Shown: positions 1 to 7,875 of the stretch, piece after piece
Layout: each line of letters begins with the position of its first letter
How positions within the stretch are numbered: position 1 is the first letter of the stretch
DNA from: Halalkalirubrum salinum
GTDB lineage: Archaea; Halobacteriota; Halobacteria; Halobacteriales; Haloferacaceae
Direction: 5' to 3'
Assembly: GCF_005543295.1 (NCBI RefSeq)
Contig: NZ_SRSG01000024.1
Span: 178,919 to 242,918 of the forward strand
Length of the DNA stretch: 64,000 nt
Made by a program: the position numbers and the translations under genes
Notes under the pieces: generated by a model
What the model was told of the DNA's origin: nothing
The model's input: the letters and a program-made list of their open reading frames with translations, nothing else
The model's database searches: none

Positions 1-171
1 GACCGTATTCGTTCCAAGGACATTGACCGCAAGCACGCGATCCTGCATGGTCGGGCCCTTGATCGCACGATAGAGCATCCCGATCGCGAGAAGTACGAAC
101 CCGGCCGCAGCGAGAAGCATGATGTCTCCAACGGTGTACCCGGCGGCGATCGCGGTATCGACGATGCTCAT
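1..171 (-). CDS. mnhF: Mrp-type cation/H+ antiporter subunit F (partial)
   Basis: Only the first 57 codons lie in the window; the gene runs off the left edge. The N-terminus has one hydrophobic helix (about residues 15-35) followed by the MnhF/MrpF signature, with a conserved GPT-x-x-D-R-V stretch near residues 43-50. The family supplies a small membrane subunit of multisubunit Na+(K+)/H+ antiporters. Its ATG overlaps the stop of the upstream mnhE gene by four bases (ATGA), the usual coupling inside mrp operons. The remaining subunits should lie to the left of the window. Confidence 0.85.
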   Translation of the reverse strand, partial: MSIVDTAIAAGYTVGDIMLLAAAGFVLLAIGMLYRAIKGPTMQDRVLAVNVLGTNTV

Positions 172-1307
172 GTATTCTCCTCCGTTTCGTCGCTCATCGG
201 CACCTCGTCTGTCTCCCCGCTGTTATCAGCATCGACAGCCGATCCTTGTAACACCTCGGTGTCTCCTCGCTCGAGTGGAGAGGGAAATCGTGCAGCCGAT
301 CGGCCGTAGAACACAAATCGAACCCAGCGTTCGAGTCCTCCATCGAACAATCCGTCTCGTGAGGCCTGCAGCAGCGAATGGACGTACAATTCCTGATTGC
401 GTGCGCGGACTGTCACGGTCCCTGGAGTCAAGGTGATGCTGTTCGCGAGCGTCACGAGCGGGAGTCCGCTCCCCACAAACACCCTGATTTTGGTCATCTT
501 TGGATCGATCGACGCTCTCGGATCGAGCACGACTCTCGCGACCGCAATGTTCGAGATGAAGATTTCGTACAGCAAGTAGGGTGCGTATATGAGCCCACGG
601 ACGATTCGCTTTGGTGAATCCACCACCGAAGGGTTACGATAAAACGAAACGTTCGACAGCACAACTGCGACGATAAGCGCGGTCATCGCTCCTGTCACAA
701 TGTCGAATACACCCCCACCGAGGAGGTCAGAAAATCCGCCAAGAACCTGATAGAACATGAATGACCCCCCAAACAGTGCGAGAAAGCGTGGAGCGTTTGT
801 TCGACCAACGAACTGCGATCGACGTGTAGGCCGTTCGACCGGTGCTTCTTCGACTGTTAGATCAGCTTGAGCGAGTTCAAACTCGAGTGGACCCAGAAGG
901 GTAATGTGGCCAACGAGGGAGTACTCTGGGTCAACAATGACTCGTTCCAGTTTGTGTTCCTTCGCATATTTCGACAGCACTCGGGCATAGTCAGACGGGG
1001 AAAAGAGGTACTCCTCGGTCCCAACAATCGTGGTTTCGATCTGGACTGTTGCGTCCGCTGCATCGGCCTCTTCGAGGTCTAGTTCTGCCCAGAACGTCAC
1101 TCGATCGAGAAGCGCCTCCGCATCTGCGCGCTCGTCCTCCGAACCGGGATCGTCGCTTCGCCAGCCGGAAAGGACGACAAAGTGAACGACCGAGGGCTCC
1201 GAGTCGGTACCGGCTCCAATCGCTTCGTCGATCACGTACGCGACTGTGTTCCGGAGGGTCCGAGACCGGGTGACTGGAACGAGCAACCGTGTTGTATTCC
1301 CTGTCAC
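168..1307 (-). CDS. mnhE: Mrp antiporter subunit E with N-terminal Usp-like domain
   Basis: 379 residues, more than twice the usual MnhE length. Residues 1 to about 145 look like a soluble universal-stress-protein-like alpha/beta domain. Residues about 170-235 hold two or three hydrophobic helices, followed by the MnhE core (SNIAVARVVL, then a TLTPGT motif typical of the family). The last 40 residues form an acidic tail. The start is a GTG at the far end of the frame. It is followed by mnhF with a four-base overlap. MnhE is needed for activity or assembly of the antiporter in the membrane; the Usp-like part may regulate it, which is inference. MnhE assignment is firm; the N-terminal domain name is less so. 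Confidence 0.85.
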   Translation of the reverse strand: MTGNTTRLLVPVTRSRTLRNTVAYVIDEAIGAGTDSEPSVVHFVVLSGWRSDDPGSEDERADAEALLDRVTFWAELDLEEADAADATVQIETTIVGTEEYLFSPSDYARVLSKYAKEHKLERVIVDPEYSLVGHITLLGPLEFELAQADLTVEEAPVERPTRRSQFVGRTNAPRFLALFGGSFMFYQVLGGFSDLLGGGVFDIVTGAMTALIVAVVLSNVSFYRNPSVVDSPKRIVRGLIYAPYLLYEIFISNIAVARVVLDPRASIDPKMTKIRVFVGSGLPLVTLANSITLTPGTVTVRARNQELYVHSLLQASRDGLFDGGLERWVRFVFYGRSAARFPSPLERGDTEVLQGSAVDADNSGETDEVPMSDETEENT

Positions 1308-1442
1308 AGGCTATCTCACCACCGTTTGTCGATCGTATGTTCCTCCGTCGCTCATGGTAATTACTCACCCATACCGAATAGCGGGCAACGCAAAACTATT
1401 CTTATCTCGCCCGTTGTTGACCGATCGGCGTCAGATGGTCTG

Positions 1443-2597
1443 TCACGACACCGCATCCGCAAGCCGATCGGCGATCGCGCCGGCGACTGTCCGCTTTGAA
1501 CCAGCGCGTTCGTCCACCGTGGACTCAGTCACGAGCAACACCCGGGTGTCTGCTGCCCCCATGACGGACGCGTCGTTGGCGACGACAAACGAGAGTCCGA
1601 TGCGAGAGAGAAGCGATCGCGCGTGCGCACACATCGCCTCGTCATCGCCGCTCGTCTCCGCTTTGAACCCGACAAGCGGTAGCTCCGGATGCGCCTCCCG
1701 AACAGAATCGAGCAGTTTGGGTGTTGGTTCGAATTTGAGGGTCAACGGTTCACCAGATCTGATCTTTTCAGGGGCCGTCTTAACAGTGAAATCTGCGATC
1801 GCCGCGGCCGAGACCACCGCGTCTCCGTCCGCGGCCGCGTCGATCGTCGCCGCCGTCATCTCCGCCGCTGACTCGACTCGTTCGACGCTCGCGTACGGGA
1901 CCGATCCGCCGTCGTGGACAAGCGTCACGTCCGCCCCTCGAATGTAACAGGCCCGAGCGACCTCGCGACCGGTTTGTCCAGAGGCGCGGTTGGTGAGCAC
2001 TCTGATCGGATCGATCGATTCGCTCGTTGCCCCGCTCGTGACCACAATCCGTTTGTCTGCGAGAGAATTATTCGTCGTCGCCCGGGCAACCTCGGTCACG
2101 ATCGCCTCCTCGGTCGCAATCTTGGCTTTGCCTTCCTCGATTCGCGGATCGACGAACTGCACGCCCCACGATTCGACCCGATCGATTGCATCGAGCACGC
2201 CCGGATGGTCGTACATCGGCTCGTGCATGGCGGGGGCGATCACCACCGGCACGCCAGCGCCGAGCGCGGTCGTCGCAGTCGTCGTCACCGGGGTGTCGTC
2301 GATCGCTGCGGCGATCTTCCCGACGGTGTTTGCGGTCGCCGGCGCGATGAGAAACACGTCTGCCCAGCCGTCGCGACCGCACAACTCGACGTGTTCGACG
2401 CGGCCGGTGATCTCGGTAATTGGGTCGTGGTCGGTCGCGAATTCAACGGCCCACGGGTGAACGATCGACGACGCGCTCGGGCTCATCACTGCTCGGACTG
2501 ACGCGCCCTGTCGGCGGAGCTCGTGGGCCAGTTCGACGACTTTCACGGCCGCGATACTGCCTGTGACGCCGAGCGCGACGTTGACCCCCGACAGCAT
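1443..2597 (-). CDS. coaBC: Bifunctional phosphopantothenoylcysteine decarboxylase / phosphopantothenate-cysteine ligase
   Basis: 384 residues, normal for CoaBC. The N-terminal flavoprotein (HFCD) half begins with the GVTGSIAA nucleotide motif and carries the conserved VEHVEL histidine and a PAMHEPMY substrate-clamp-type motif. The C-terminal ligase half starts near residue 185 with TSGATSESIDPIR and contains the NRASGQTG motif and a late ANDAS motif. It makes 4'-phosphopantetheine from phosphopantothenate and cysteine in CoA synthesis. It lies two bases downstream of trxB on the same strand, so co-transcription is likely. panB, another CoA-pathway gene, lies 4 kb away. Confidence 0.95.
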   Translation of the reverse strand: MLSGVNVALGVTGSIAAVKVVELAHELRRQGASVRAVMSPSASSIVHPWAVEFATDHDPITEITGRVEHVELCGRDGWADVFLIAPATANTVGKIAAAIDDTPVTTTATTALGAGVPVVIAPAMHEPMYDHPGVLDAIDRVESWGVQFVDPRIEEGKAKIATEEAIVTEVARATTNNSLADKRIVVTSGATSESIDPIRVLTNRASGQTGREVARACYIRGADVTLVHDGGSVPYASVERVESAAEMTAATIDAAADGDAVVSAAAIADFTVKTAPEKIRSGEPLTLKFEPTPKLLDSVREAHPELPLVGFKAETSGDDEAMCAHARSLLSRIGLSFVVANDASVMGAADTRVLLVTESTVDERAGSKRTVAGAIADRLADAVS

Positions 2598-2599
2598 GA

Positions 2600-3679
2600 T
2601 CAGTCGTCCGACTCTGCGGCTGCTGGTTCAGCCGCGCTCGCAGCCGCGCGTGCGCGATCAAGTTCCTCGAGATAGTCGTCAGCGTCGATCGCCGCCTTCG
2701 AGCCCATGCCACCAGCGGTGACGGCCTGCTGATAGTGGAAGTCGACAACATCGCCCGCGGCGAACAGCCCGTCGACACCGGTTTTCGTTTGGCCAGCGCC
2801 GCGGCCACCTTCGGCGATGATATAGCCTTCCTCGTCGGTTTCGACGTCGAGATCGTCGAGATACGCCGTGTTCGGCGTGTGGCCAATCGCATAAAAGACC
2901 GCGCCAACGTCGAAGTCGAACTCTTCGGTTTCTGGGTCGTCCAGCTTCTCAGTTGGGTGTCCCTCAGGATGGCGAACAAGCGTTACTGACTGCATGCCGT
3001 CTGCTTTCGAGCCATGGAGTTCGATCGCCTCGGTGTTCAACATGAGTTCGATCTCGCCGGCTTCGACCTTCTCCATTGTGCGATCGATCCAGACGTCTTC
3101 GGCACGGAACTCCTCGCGGCGGTGGACGAGATACACTGTCGAGGCGAACTTGGTGAGGAAGTTTGCTTCCTCCATCGCGGCGTCGCCGCCGCCGATGACC
3201 ATGATCTTCTCGTCGCGGAAGAATGCCCCGTCACAGGTCGCACACGTCGACAGCCCGTATCCCATGAGATCCTCCTGACCGGGAATGTCGAGCGTGCGCG
3301 CGGATGCCCCGGACGCAGCAATGAACGCGTCGCTCGTGTACACGTCGCCGTTTTTCAGTTTCACGCGAAACGTCCGATCGGCACCTTCGCCGACGGGAGT
3401 CACCGATTCGATGATCCCGTTTTTTGTCTCCGCGCCGAACTTCTGCGCCTGCTTTTTCATGTTTGTGATCAGTTCTGGACCCGAAACGCCCTCAGGGAAC
3501 CCTGGATAGTTCTCCACGTCCGTCGTCAGAGTGAGCTGCCCGCCGGGCTCGTCGCCTTCAAAGATGAGTGGATCGTTATTCGATCGCGCCGCGTAGATCG
3601 CAGCACTGAGTCCCGAAATACCGGTGCCTGCAATAATCAGCCGTCGATGTTCGACGACATCCGTAGCGTCTGCTGTCAT
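2600..3679 (-). CDS. trxB: Thioredoxin-disulfide reductase
   Basis: FAD/NAD(P)-binding flavoprotein of the thioredoxin reductase family. The FAD site is GTGISGLSAA near the N-terminus, the redox-active CATC motif is at about residues 146-149, the second dinucleotide site is GGGDAAMEE, and a C-terminal GLFAAGDV motif binds FAD. The frame stays open 23 codons further upstream (to 3748). I chose the ATG at 3679 because family members start near this point and GAAGGT lies just before it. A 20-residue Ala/Glu/Asp tail follows the conserved domain. coaBC follows directly. Confidence 0.92.
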   Translation of the reverse strand: MTADATDVVEHRRLIIAGTGISGLSAAIYAARSNNDPLIFEGDEPGGQLTLTTDVENYPGFPEGVSGPELITNMKKQAQKFGAETKNGIIESVTPVGEGADRTFRVKLKNGDVYTSDAFIAASGASARTLDIPGQEDLMGYGLSTCATCDGAFFRDEKIMVIGGGDAAMEEANFLTKFASTVYLVHRREEFRAEDVWIDRTMEKVEAGEIELMLNTEAIELHGSKADGMQSVTLVRHPEGHPTEKLDDPETEEFDFDVGAVFYAIGHTPNTAYLDDLDVETDEEGYIIAEGGRGAGQTKTGVDGLFAAGDVVDFHYQQAVTAGGMGSKAAIDADDYLEELDRARAAASAAEPAAAESDD

Positions 3680-3845
3680 ATATTTACCTTCGCTAGCCCC
3701 CGGTTTGTAGGTTGTGCTCTCGTGCAGTAGTGTAGTCATTACACACAACTACTGGCAGCAGCACTTGGCTAAACAGCGTCCGGTCCTACACGAACCGATC
3801 GCCAACGCTTATCGGGTCGGAGAGGGTCCTCTCACGTAGACGACG

Positions 3846-4523
3846 ATGGGAGGCGGCAATCAGGAGCAGGCAGATCCAACGACTGCGTCAGTCCGAGCGA
3901 CGTATGACCGGATCGCCGATCACTTCGCGACAACCCGCGAGCACCCCTGGCCGGAAGTCGTACAGTTCGTCGAACGGGAGGCATCTCGATGTGGGGGTTC
4001 GCTCAGTCGGGCGATCGACATCGGGTGTGCGAACGGAAGACATACACAACTACTTGCCGATCACGGCGCAGATCCGGTCGGTATCGACGTCAGTCGGGAG
4101 CTGTTGCGGGCCGGCCAGCGCAGAGCGGCCGACCGCGGATTTCGTGCCGCGTGGGTCTGCGGAGATGCTGGCCGGTTACCGATCGTCGACAATACCGCTT
4201 CGATCGCGATCTACGTCGCAACGCTGCATCACCTGCGGCCGCGGGCAGTCCGCATCGAGAGCCTCAATGAACTGGCTCGGGTGCTCACAACAGGCGGGCG
4301 GGCACTGGTGAGTGCGTGGAGTACCGAACACGATCGATTTGACAGGACCGAGGGGTTCGATACAACTGTCCAGTGGACGCTGCCTGGCGGCGAAACAGTG
4401 CCACGATTTTATCACATCTACTCGCCCGATGAGTTCCGCGAAGACCTCCGCTGCAGTGATCTCTCGGTGATCGATATCCAGATATCAAGCGGCAACTGCT
4501 ACGCCACAGTCACCGCACAGTAA
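3846..4523 (+). CDS. Class I SAM-dependent methyltransferase, Trm9/ABH8-like
   Basis: 225 residues. The Rossmann methyltransferase motifs are visible: AIDIGCANGRH (SAM site, motif I) near residues 56-66, a GIDVS acidic loop, CGDAGRLP, and ATLHHL. The later RFYHIYSPDEF stretch resembles the conserved segment in Trm9/ABH8 enzymes that methylate wobble-uridine side chains in tRNA. Assignment to the Trm9-like group is from memory of that motif; the exact substrate is uncertain. It is divergent from trxB and transcribed toward the next flavoprotein gene. Confidence 0.7.
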   Translation: MGGGNQEQADPTTASVRATYDRIADHFATTREHPWPEVVQFVEREASRCGGSLSRAIDIGCANGRHTQLLADHGADPVGIDVSRELLRAGQRRAADRGFRAAWVCGDAGRLPIVDNTASIAIYVATLHHLRPRAVRIESLNELARVLTTGGRALVSAWSTEHDRFDRTEGFDTTVQWTLPGGETVPRFYHIYSPDEFREDLRCSDLSVIDIQISSGNCYATVTAQ

Positions 4524-4626
4524 TTTATTTCATAGCGGTAATGTAACGATTGTACAACTCCGTTGTGCAGTCTCTGTGCACATGTCACCGACCATTTATC
4601 CCAATAGGGTTACTATCCGTTACTAC

Positions 4627-5655
4627 ATGAGTGAGACGGATGCGGACGGACGTGAGGATCGATCGTACGAGGTAGCTGTCGTCGGTGGCGGACCCGCAGG
4701 GCTCACGTCGGCGTTGTATACGACCCGGCTTGGACACGACACGGTCGTAATCGATCGCGGCGGCGGACGGGCAGCGATGATGCTTGACACCCACAACGTA
4801 ATCGGGGTCACCGAAGAGACATCAGGCAACGAGTTCCTCGCTACGGCTCACGAGCAGGTGCAATCGTACGGCGCGGACGTCGTTCGCAACCTCGTGACTG
4901 ATGTCACTCGCCGTGAGGACGGCCGTTTCGAGCTTGCTACGAACAACAAGGCGTTCACGGCCGATCGGGTGGTCTTTGCGATCGGATTTGCTGATGAGCG
5001 TCCCGAGCCGCCCTTGCCACGAACTGGACGAGGACTGCACTACTGCCTGCACTGTGATGCGTACATGTTCATCGACGAGTCGGTGTACGTGATGGGCGTC
5101 GGCGAAAGTGCCGCCCACGTCGCGATGATCATGCTCAACTTCACCGACGAGGTCGATCTACTCACCCGCGGCGATGAGCCCGAGTGGAGCGAAGATACCC
5201 AGCGGCTGCTTGACGGGCACCCAGTCGACGTGATTCACGAGGATATCGTCGCGATGAATAAAGGCGACGACGGCTGGCTGGAGAGCTTCGAGTTCGAGGA
5301 TGGAACTGTCCGCGAGTACAAGGGTGGGTTCCCGATGTACGGCTCGAAGTACAACAACGAGTTGCCGGCGTCGCTCGGCTGTGATCTCACTGACGACGGC
5401 ACGGTTGCGGTCGACGACCACGGCCGGACAAGCGTTGACGGGGTGTACGCTGTCGGCGATATCACGCCCGGACACAATCAGATACCTGTTGCGATGGGTC
5501 AAGGAGCGAAGGCGGGGCTCGCGATTCACAAAGAGCTTCGAGAGTTCCCGCGATCGATTGAGGAGCTGGAAGCCGAGGGGGCGGTTGCGGAAACTGAGGT
5601 TCCGAGTGTTTCGCCGTCCCTGCAGAACGCGGCTCGGATGTTTGGCGATGACTGA
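4627..5655 (+). CDS. Thioredoxin reductase-like FAD/NAD(P)-dependent oxidoreductase
   Basis: 342 residues from the ATG at 4627; the frame opens earlier (4576), but the shorter start fits the family and a TTTATC box lies about 30 bases upstream. An N-terminal FAD site (VVGGGPAGLTSALY), a CLHC pair at about residues 140-143 in the place of the TrxR CxxC, an NAD(P) site (GVGESAAH, degenerate) and a C-terminal VYAVGDITPG motif are seen. It is clearly a paralogue of trxB at 2600-3679. It may reduce a thioredoxin-like partner or a low-molecular-weight thiol; the electron acceptor is unknown. Confidence 0.8.
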   Translation: MSETDADGREDRSYEVAVVGGGPAGLTSALYTTRLGHDTVVIDRGGGRAAMMLDTHNVIGVTEETSGNEFLATAHEQVQSYGADVVRNLVTDVTRREDGRFELATNNKAFTADRVVFAIGFADERPEPPLPRTGRGLHYCLHCDAYMFIDESVYVMGVGESAAHVAMIMLNFTDEVDLLTRGDEPEWSEDTQRLLDGHPVDVIHEDIVAMNKGDDGWLESFEFEDGTVREYKGGFPMYGSKYNNELPASLGCDLTDDGTVAVDDHGRTSVDGVYAVGDITPGHNQIPVAMGQGAKAGLAIHKELREFPRSIEELEAEGAVAETEVPSVSPSLQNAARMFGDD

Positions 5656-5680
5656 TTGGTGACGGTTTGAATTCGGTCCA

Positions 5681-5726
5681 TGCGGTAGTCGATCGAAACG
5701 CCGAGAATGCGGTAGTCGATCGAAAC
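5681..5726 (+). repeat. Two-copy 20-base repeat, 26-base period
   Basis: The 20-base unit beginning TGCGGTAGTCGATCGAAACG occurs at 5681-5700 and again, identical, at 5707-5726. It sits between the end of the flavoprotein gene and tRNA-Gly. Function unknown; it may be a simple tandem duplication. Confidence 0.8.
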
Positions 5727-5802
5727 GGTAAGGTACAAATCCTTCCCTCGAAAACAATTGCGTGAACACGTCGACACGTGATGTGTTGATGTGTGTTCGA
5801 TC

Positions 5803-5873
5803 GCGCCGGTGGTCTAGTGGTAGGACCTGAGCCTTCCAAGCTCATGGCCCGGGTTCAAATCCCGGCCGGCGCA
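5803..5873 (+). tRNA. tRNA-Gly (anticodon TCC)
   Basis: The seven-base acceptor stem GCGCCGG (5803-5809) pairs with CCGGCGC (5866-5872), with discriminator A at 5873. The anticodon stem TGAGC/GCTCA encloses loop CTTCCAA with anticodon TCC at 5835-5837. The T arm is GGGTTCAAATCCC-like with the invariant TTCAAAT. The gene is 71 bases with no intron, and CCA is not encoded. An imperfect copy of its 3' end follows at 5960-5981. Confidence 0.97.
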
Positions 5874-5959
5874 TTTTCTGCCGAGCGAAGCGAGGCGAAA
5901 ATCGCCACGGGCTTTGAAGTAGAGAAAACGCGCACAGCGAAGCGAGCACGTCTTCGCGT

Positions 5960-5981
5960 GGGTCAAATCCCGGTCGGCGCA
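5960..5981 (+). repeat. Partial copy of tRNA-Gly 3' end
   Basis: Bases 5960-5981 match the T-arm and acceptor 3' half of tRNA-Gly (5851-5873) with one deleted base and one substitution. The 86 bases between the two copies contain the repeated word AGCGAAGCGAG twice. This is the pattern left by partial duplication or by integration at a tRNA 3' end. Confidence 0.8.
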
Positions 5982-6104
5982 CTCCATACAGTCCTACGCA
6001 ACTGTAGTCTTACTCGCATCCCTCGCGAGATTCCCGATCGCTCTTTGACGTACACTCTCGGATTCGAGCCAAAGTGTTATTATTGGGTACGATCTAATTA
6101 TCGG

Positions 6105-6692
6105 ATGAATAACACAACATGTACCGATTTGAGACCAATCGTGCTTATCGTCGACGACGATCAAGACACTGCTGCGCTGTACACTGACTTTTTATCCGAG
6201 GAGTACAGGGTTCGGACCGCATATTCTGGAGCGGATGCACTGGATCTCGTGGACGAAGATGTCGATGTTGTGTTGCTTGACCGAGATATGCCGGGTGTGT
6301 CTGGCGACGAGGTGTTACGGACGATCCGGGAGCGTGAGCTCGGCTGTCGAGTCGTCATGATCACGGGAATTAAACCTGACATATTGGTGCTTGACCTTCC
6401 ATTCGACGACTACGTTGTCAAGCCCGCATCCGGCGATCGGATCCGTGCTGTGGTTTCGGCGATGCTCGTCCGTAATAGGTACGACGAAACGATACAAGAA
6501 CTGGTCGCACTGACGTCAAAAATGGCGACGATCGAATCCAAACTGAGCATTGCCGAACTAGGAGAAAGCCCTGAGTATGCAGCCGTTGAAGCACGCTTTG
6601 CCACCCTGCGAGCCCAAGCCGAGTTAGGAAAGCCGACCGACGACTTATATACCGAGTTCACCGCTGAAAAAATACAGGCGCTGTTCAGCTAA
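6105..6692 (+). CDS. HalX-domain response regulator
   Basis: 195 residues from ATG 6105. The reading frame is open further upstream, but that part runs through tRNA-Gly and its repeat and is not coding. Residues 12-118 form a receiver domain: acidic pocket DDD (17-19), phospho-acceptor Asp59 in LLDRDMPG, Thr87 in MITG, and Lys106 in VVKP. Residues about 125-190 match the haloarchaeal HalX helical domain. There is no DNA-binding domain. It probably receives phosphate from a histidine kinase; the PAS/LOV kinase at 7876-9606 is a nearby candidate, but pairing is inference. Confidence 0.9.
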   Translation: MNNTTCTDLRPIVLIVDDDQDTAALYTDFLSEEYRVRTAYSGADALDLVDEDVDVVLLDRDMPGVSGDEVLRTIRERELGCRVVMITGIKPDILVLDLPFDDYVVKPASGDRIRAVVSAMLVRNRYDETIQELVALTSKMATIESKLSIAELGESPEYAAVEARFATLRAQAELGKPTDDLYTEFTAEKIQALFS

Positions 6693-6814
6693 GAGACCAC
6701 CAATCCACGATTCGGTCAGGTGCCCGCCTCGAAGTGATCATCTCTCCGCTTGGATTAGTACCTCGATAACCTAACTGCTGTGGCTATTTTCACACCGACA
6801 CGCAGCTCGTGTGT

Positions 6815-6920
6815 ATGAGCGACGACACAGACACACGCACATACGAGGTTCGGGATATCCGACAAACTGCTCGAACAGGCAGTTGATTTCCACACGTATC
6901 GCGGACCTGCTGGGGACTAG
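6815..6920 (+). pseudogene. Possible frameshifted remnant, FmdE-like N-terminus
   Basis: From ATG 6815 the frame reads MSDDTDTRTYEVRDI and then stops at codon 24. In the next frame the text continues DKLLEQAVDFHTYRGPAGD before a stop at 6918-6920, inside the end of panB. The second part resembles the LLE-x-A-x-x-FH-x-x-x-GP start of FmdE-type (formylmethanofuran dehydrogenase subunit E-like) proteins. I infer a gene broken by a frameshift and truncated at its 3' end. The similarity is short, so this is tentative. Confidence 0.3.
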
Positions 6921-7735
6921 TATAGCTCGTCCAGTTCGGGATCGCTGCGGCTGTGTTCATCTGCCGGGAACTCGCCGGTTTCGACGGCCTCGCGGTAGCG
7001 ATCGACCGCCGTCTCCATCTCAGCTTTCACATCGCCGAACTGTGCAGAAAACGGCGGCGATCGATCCGCGAGTCCGAAGACGTCGGTGATCACGAGCACC
7101 TGGCCGTCACAATCAGCACCTGCGCCGATCCCGATCGTCGGGATTGACAGCTCAGCAGTCACCTGCGCTGCAACGTTCGCGGGAATATGTTCTAATACAA
7201 GAGAAAACGCGCCTGCCTCTTGATGGTCGCGTGCAGTTGCAAGCAGTGTTCTGGCGGCGTCGACCGTCGTTCCCTGCCGACCGTACCCGCCGAGCTGATT
7301 GACGCTTTGGGGCGTTAATCCGAGGTGTGCCATCACCGGAATACCCAGCTGTGTCAGCCGTTCTGTCAGCTCGACGGTGTGGTGGCCGCTCTCGATCTTG
7401 ACCGCGTCTGCGCCGGCTTCTTTCAGCATCCCACCGGCGTTGTGAATCGTTTCAGCCTCGTCGACCCCAAAAGAGAGAAACGGCATGTCGGCGACGACGA
7501 GCGCGTTTTCGGTCGCGCGGGCGACCGCTGCAGTTCGGTTTTTGACCTCTTCGATCGTCACCGGGAGCGTCGACTCGTAGCCGAGCACCGCGTTGCCCAT
7601 GCTGTCGCCGACGAGGATCACATCGATTCCCGCTTCATCGATAACCCGTGCGGTGGGCGCGTCGTAGGCGGTGAGCATGGTGATTGGCTCGGAACCGGCC
7701 TGTTCGCGGAGCCCCTGTGTCGTGACCATGCTCAT
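6917..7735 (-). CDS. panB: 3-methyl-2-oxobutanoate hydroxymethyltransferase
   Basis: 272 residues from the ATG at 7735, the usual length. Family signatures are present: the N-terminal MLTAYDAPTA, the metal-binding VGDSMGN, ADMPFLSFG, and the C-terminal IGIGAGADCDGQVLV. It transfers a hydroxymethyl group from methylene-tetrahydrofolate (or an archaeal pterin) to 2-oxoisovalerate, giving ketopantoate for CoA synthesis. The frame extends 50 codons upstream without family similarity, so I used the internal start. It is a further C1-consuming enzyme in a window rich in folate genes. Confidence 0.95.
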   Translation of the reverse strand: MSMVTTQGLREQAGSEPITMLTAYDAPTARVIDEAGIDVILVGDSMGNAVLGYESTLPVTIEEVKNRTAAVARATENALVVADMPFLSFGVDEAETIHNAGGMLKEAGADAVKIESGHHTVELTERLTQLGIPVMAHLGLTPQSVNQLGGYGRQGTTVDAARTLLATARDHQEAGAFSLVLEHIPANVAAQVTAELSIPTIGIGAGADCDGQVLVITDVFGLADRSPPFSAQFGDVKAEMETAVDRYREAVETGEFPADEHSRSDPELDELY

Positions 7736-7875
7736 CGTTCGATCGCCCGCGAATAAACCATCACGGTTTTGCCCGACACTGTTGCCACTGGGATTAAAGT
7801 CGGTGCGATGTGTCGGATATACCATGACAGGGGCAAACCGTTGATTCCGCCAGTGATCCCGGCTACAGATACTGA

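Noticed and set aside
5793..6104. Reading frame extending the response regulator upstream by 104 codons
   Set aside because: It runs through tRNA-Gly and its trailing repeat; the receiver domain starts just after ATG 6105.
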